DNA of 64,000 bases, taken from assembly GCA_046296435.1 (NCBI GenBank), contig JBKBLI010000002.1, positions 39,961 through 103,960 of the forward strand, read 5' to 3'. Source of the DNA: M3007 sp046296435. Its GTDB lineage: Bacteria; Bacteroidota; Bacteroidia; Chitinophagales; Saprospiraceae. The notes under the pieces are model-generated. The model searched no databases. It was not told the origin of the DNA and saw only the letters and a list, made by a program, of their open reading frames with translations. Positions 62,033-64,000 of the stretch are shown here, in pieces. Every line of letters starts with the position of its first letter. Position 1 is the first letter of the stretch. Both the position numbers and the translations under genes were made by a program.

Positions 62033-62138
62033 AGCATCGCTGGGCCAATAATTGGGTATCTCTTCGCCTCGCGGCAGCGCGCACCCGATTTTTAGAAAAA
62101 CTCCTTGCGCTTACGTCAACCGTAAGTGGGATGTACGA

Positions 62139-63170
62139 TCAGACGCTTTTCCGATCAATCAGGAATGAATAACGGCCCGTATCTTTCAGCGCCAAACCCG
62201 TACCCCTGACCACCGCGCTAAGCGGGTCGTTGGCAACATGCACTTTCAACCGCGTCTTTTGTTCCAGACGCTTGTCTAATCCTCTCAACAATGCGCCGCC
62301 GCCGGTCAAATAAATACCATTCTCATAGATGTCGGAGGACAACACCGGAGGCGTTTCCTCCAAAGCGCGCAACACGGCTTCCTCAATCTTGCTGATGCTT
62401 TTGTCCAAAGAGTAGGCCACTTCCTGATAGCCCACCTTGATCTGTTTGGGGATGCCGGTCATCAGATCGCGACCGCTCACCGCATAATCCTCCGGCGGGT
62501 TATCCAATTCGTGCAGCGCCGAGCCGACATGGATTTTGATCTGCTCAGCAGTGCGTTCGCCAATCAGGATGTTGTGCTCCCGCTTCATGTACTGCATGAT
62601 GTTGTTGGTGAGTTCGTCGCCTGCGATCCGAATAGACTGATCGCATACGATTCCCGACAAGGCAATCACGGCGATCTCGGTGGTGCCGCCGCCTATATCC
62701 ACGATCATGTTCCCCTCCGGCTCTTCGATGGGCAATCCGATACCCAGAGCGGCAGCCATCGGTTCGTGGATCAGATAGGTCTCTTTGCTATTGACGTGGT
62801 CTGCCGAATCGAAAACGGCGCGCTTCTCTACCTCGGTGATGCCGCTGGGTATGCAGATCACCATTTTCAGGTGGGAGAAAATATTGTTTCGCAGGCCGGC
62901 GAGCTTGATCATGTTTTCAATCATACTCTCAGCAGCCTGAAAGTCGGCAATCACGCCATCCTTTAGCGGGCGAACTGTCTTGATATTTTCATGCGTTTTC
63001 TCGTGCATTTGCAGCGCGCGCGTCCCCACCGCGATGGTTTCGCCACTTTTGCGGTCAATAGCTACGATGGATGGCTCGTTGACCACCACCTCGTCGTTGA
63101 CCATAATCAACGTGTTGGCCGTGCCGAGATCGACGGCTATTTCTTGTCTGAAAAATTTAAACAAACTCAA
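62139..63170 (-). CDS. mreB: Rod shape-determining protein MreB (actin homologue)
   Basis: 343 residues. Phosphate-1 loop IAVDLGTANTLIMVNDEVVVNEPSIVA, connect-1 and phosphate-2 DIGGGTTEIAVIALSGIV, and the adenosine motif NGIYLTGGGALLRGLDKRL. MreB polymerises on the inner membrane and directs wall synthesis. It is the first gene of the operon mreB-mreC-mreD-mrdA on the minus strand. A promoter box at 63269-63277 with a TTG at the -33 position precedes it. Confidence 0.96.
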   Translation of the reverse strand: MSLFKFFRQEIAVDLGTANTLIMVNDEVVVNEPSIVAIDRKSGETIAVGTRALQMHEKTHENIKTVRPLKDGVIADFQAAESMIENMIKLAGLRNNIFSHLKMVICIPSGITEVEKRAVFDSADHVNSKETYLIHEPMAAALGIGLPIEEPEGNMIVDIGGGTTEIAVIALSGIVCDQSIRIAGDELTNNIMQYMKREHNILIGERTAEQIKIHVGSALHELDNPPEDYAVSGRDLMTGIPKQIKVGYQEVAYSLDKSISKIEEAVLRALEETPPVLSSDIYENGIYLTGGGALLRGLDKRLEQKTRLKVHVANDPLSAVVRGTGLALKDTGRYSFLIDRKSV

Positions 63171-63268
63171 GGTTATGCGTCAGTTAAATGTGAGCGTTTT
63201 CGATTTGTGCAACCCACTGCCATTAAATACTAAAAGATTTGGCTTGCAGGTCATCTTTTTAAAAGCGC

Positions 63269-63277
63269 GCAAATATA
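63269..63277 (-). promoter_or_regulatory. -7 box (TATATTTGC) for the mre operon
   Basis: Minus-strand exact TAnnTTTGC match with a TTG (63295-63297) 17 bases upstream, fitting the Bacteroidota -33/-7 arrangement. Leader about 90 bases. Confidence 0.65.
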
Positions 63278-63323
63278 CGCGCATTTCGACCGAACAACCA
63301 AGCTAACGTGTTTTACCTCTGTA

Positions 63324-63336
63324 TTTTTAAAAAAAA
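63324..63336. repeat. T5-A8 element between mreB and the receptor gene
   Basis: Short T-tract/A-tract junction without spacer, intergenic. Confidence 0.45.
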
Positions 63337-63372
63337 GACAAAACTCGAACGCGTACGCTCTAAAAAATTTTC

Positions 63373-63399
63373 GTGCCTTTCGTACCTTTCATGCCTTTC
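63373..63399. repeat. Three imperfect 9-bp repeats (GTGCCTTTC type)
   Basis: GTGCCTTTC, GTACCTTTC and ATGCCTTTC in tandem, then GTGG, in the intergenic space upstream of mreB and downstream of the receptor gene. Confidence 0.8.
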
Positions 63400-63437
63400 G
63401 TGGTGAAATAAATTGTGAAAACCATTTGGATCCACGC

Positions 63438-64000
63438 CTAAAAAAGGTACGCTACACTCCCCATAATCTGCCCTCCAATGGTCTGAAATGAGGAAAAACC
63501 CGTGTAGTTGGCGCCGAAGTCAGGCAAAATCATCGTGTTGCCCCTAAGGTTGAGCACATTGCGCCCGGTCAGCCGCAGGCGAATGGAAGGCTTTTTGAAA
63601 CGCCGTTCGACATCGAAACCCAGCAGCCAGAAGCGATTAGACGACGGCGACACCTGCTGCCAATTGTGGGCTGCCGAAATGTCGGCGCGCCACAGGCCGT
63701 GCTTGTAAGACGCGGAGGCCGTCGTTCGGTTGTCCTGAAAGGTAAAGGTCGGCTGGCCATCATAATACTGAATTGAGCGGCTATATGAGTGGCCCGCCTG
63801 CAGATGGATGCGCTTTTGCAGTTCGAAGCCCATCGAAAGACTGAGATTGAGCGTTTGATTTTGCACCCCCAGCAATTGTTCGCTCAAAATGGCATAGCCG
63901 GTTTTGTAATCGTGGAGAAATATACCGCTTAGGTTGGTTTTCAGGGGTTTCAGCCGATAGCTCGCCCTGACTTGCGTATTCAACTGGATGACCTCGGGCG
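63438..64000 (-). CDS. Outer-membrane beta-barrel receptor, C-terminal part (5' end outside window)
   Basis: The frame is open to the right edge, so only the last ~187 residues are visible. Strand-like segments with alternating aromatic and polar residues (VRASYRLKPLKTNLSGIFL, LNLSLSMGFELQKRIHLQAGHSY, ASASYKHGLWRADISAAHNW, FLLGFDVERRFKKPSIRLRLTGRNVLNL) and a C-terminal aromatic Phe (VAYLF) are typical of the barrel of a TonB-dependent receptor or CarboxypepD-plug outer-membrane protein. The substrate and plug are outside the window. Confidence 0.75.
   Translation of the reverse strand, partial: PEVIQLNTQVRASYRLKPLKTNLSGIFLHDYKTGYAILSEQLLGVQNQTLNLSLSMGFELQKRIHLQAGHSYSRSIQYYDGQPTFTFQDNRTTASASYKHGLWRADISAAHNWQQVSPSSNRFWLLGFDVERRFKKPSIRLRLTGRNVLNLRGNTMILPDFGANYTGFSSFQTIGGQIMGSVAYLF

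Noticed and set aside
1610..63336. T/A elements interpreted as intrinsic terminators
   Set aside because: Order is T-run then A-run with a 0-5 base gap, so no stable RNA stem precedes a U-tract; several are inside genes or before starts.
1..64000. tRNA, rRNA, insertion sequence or prophage genes
   Set aside because: Read for tRNA-like cloverleaf ends, transposase and integrase motifs and saw none; a tRNAscan or Rfam search would be decisive.

Overview
The window is bacterial chromosome from the phylum Bacteroidota, most likely the Saprospiria/Chitinophagia side. I base this on three things. First, there are type IX secretion (T9SS) C-terminal sorting domains of both kinds: type A on the lipase-like and Omp28-like proteins, and the gliding-motility type B domain on a 2,123-residue adhesin. 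Second, many genes are preceded by the Bacteroidota -7 promoter box TAnnTTTG(C). Third, several typical Bacteroidota families are present, including DUF2851, DUF1573, a flavastacin-type glycosylasparaginase and CrtY-type lycopene cyclase. Base composition looks GC-rich for the phylum (estimated by eye). I saw no rRNA, tRNA, CRISPR array, transposase or phage genes, so this is ordinary chromosome with some lineage-specific accessory stretches.

Layout. 1-9.4 kb: tail of a Kup K+ transporter overlapping a heptosyltransferase-like GT9, a dicarboxylate/glutamate symporter, an Nfu Fe-S scaffold, a GHL10 glycoside hydrolase-like protein, a T9SS-exported lipase-like hydrolase, and an hbd-holA pair. 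9.6-16 kb: one giant T9SS type B adhesin containing two internal repeat arrays. 16.2-20.5 kb: pyrophosphatase, EVE-domain protein, a dockerin-like secreted protein and rarA. 20.8-24.9 kb: a cluster of small unrecognised membrane, ankyrin, SH3-lipoprotein and hypothetical genes. 25-34.5 kb: ribA, DUF2851, a FemAB/BioF2-like acetyltransferase, a beta-barrel protein, an odd membrane protein with a SPOR-like tail, an Omp28-like T9SS cargo, an SRPBCC protein, and an FAD-oxidoreductase/GT2 operon. 34.7-37.6 kb: a secreted 991-residue alanine-rich protein with 11-residue helical periodicity. 37.8-45.8 kb: Tat-exported glycosylasparaginase, bacilliredoxin, M16 peptidase, MscS channel, a Cys-rich coiled-coil protein, lycopene cyclase, coaE and a DUF1573 protein. 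46-53.7 kb: ABC exporter, the FadN/FadA-type beta-oxidation pair, and EttA. 54-63.2 kb (minus strand): mreB-mreC-mreD-mrdA running into an ABC/HlyD/TolC tripartite export operon where rodA would be expected. The right edge holds the C-terminus of an outer-membrane beta-barrel receptor.

The most unusual signal is not a gene. It is a dispersed T-tract/A-tract element, T(5-11)-N(0-5)-A(5-9), often the near-perfect palindrome TTTTTTTCAAAAAAA. It occurs about 22 times in 64 kb, mostly in intergenic DNA, including several positions directly in front of start codons. The second notable item is the ABC ATPase in the mre neighbourhood, whose signature motif, Walker B aspartate and H-loop histidine are all altered.
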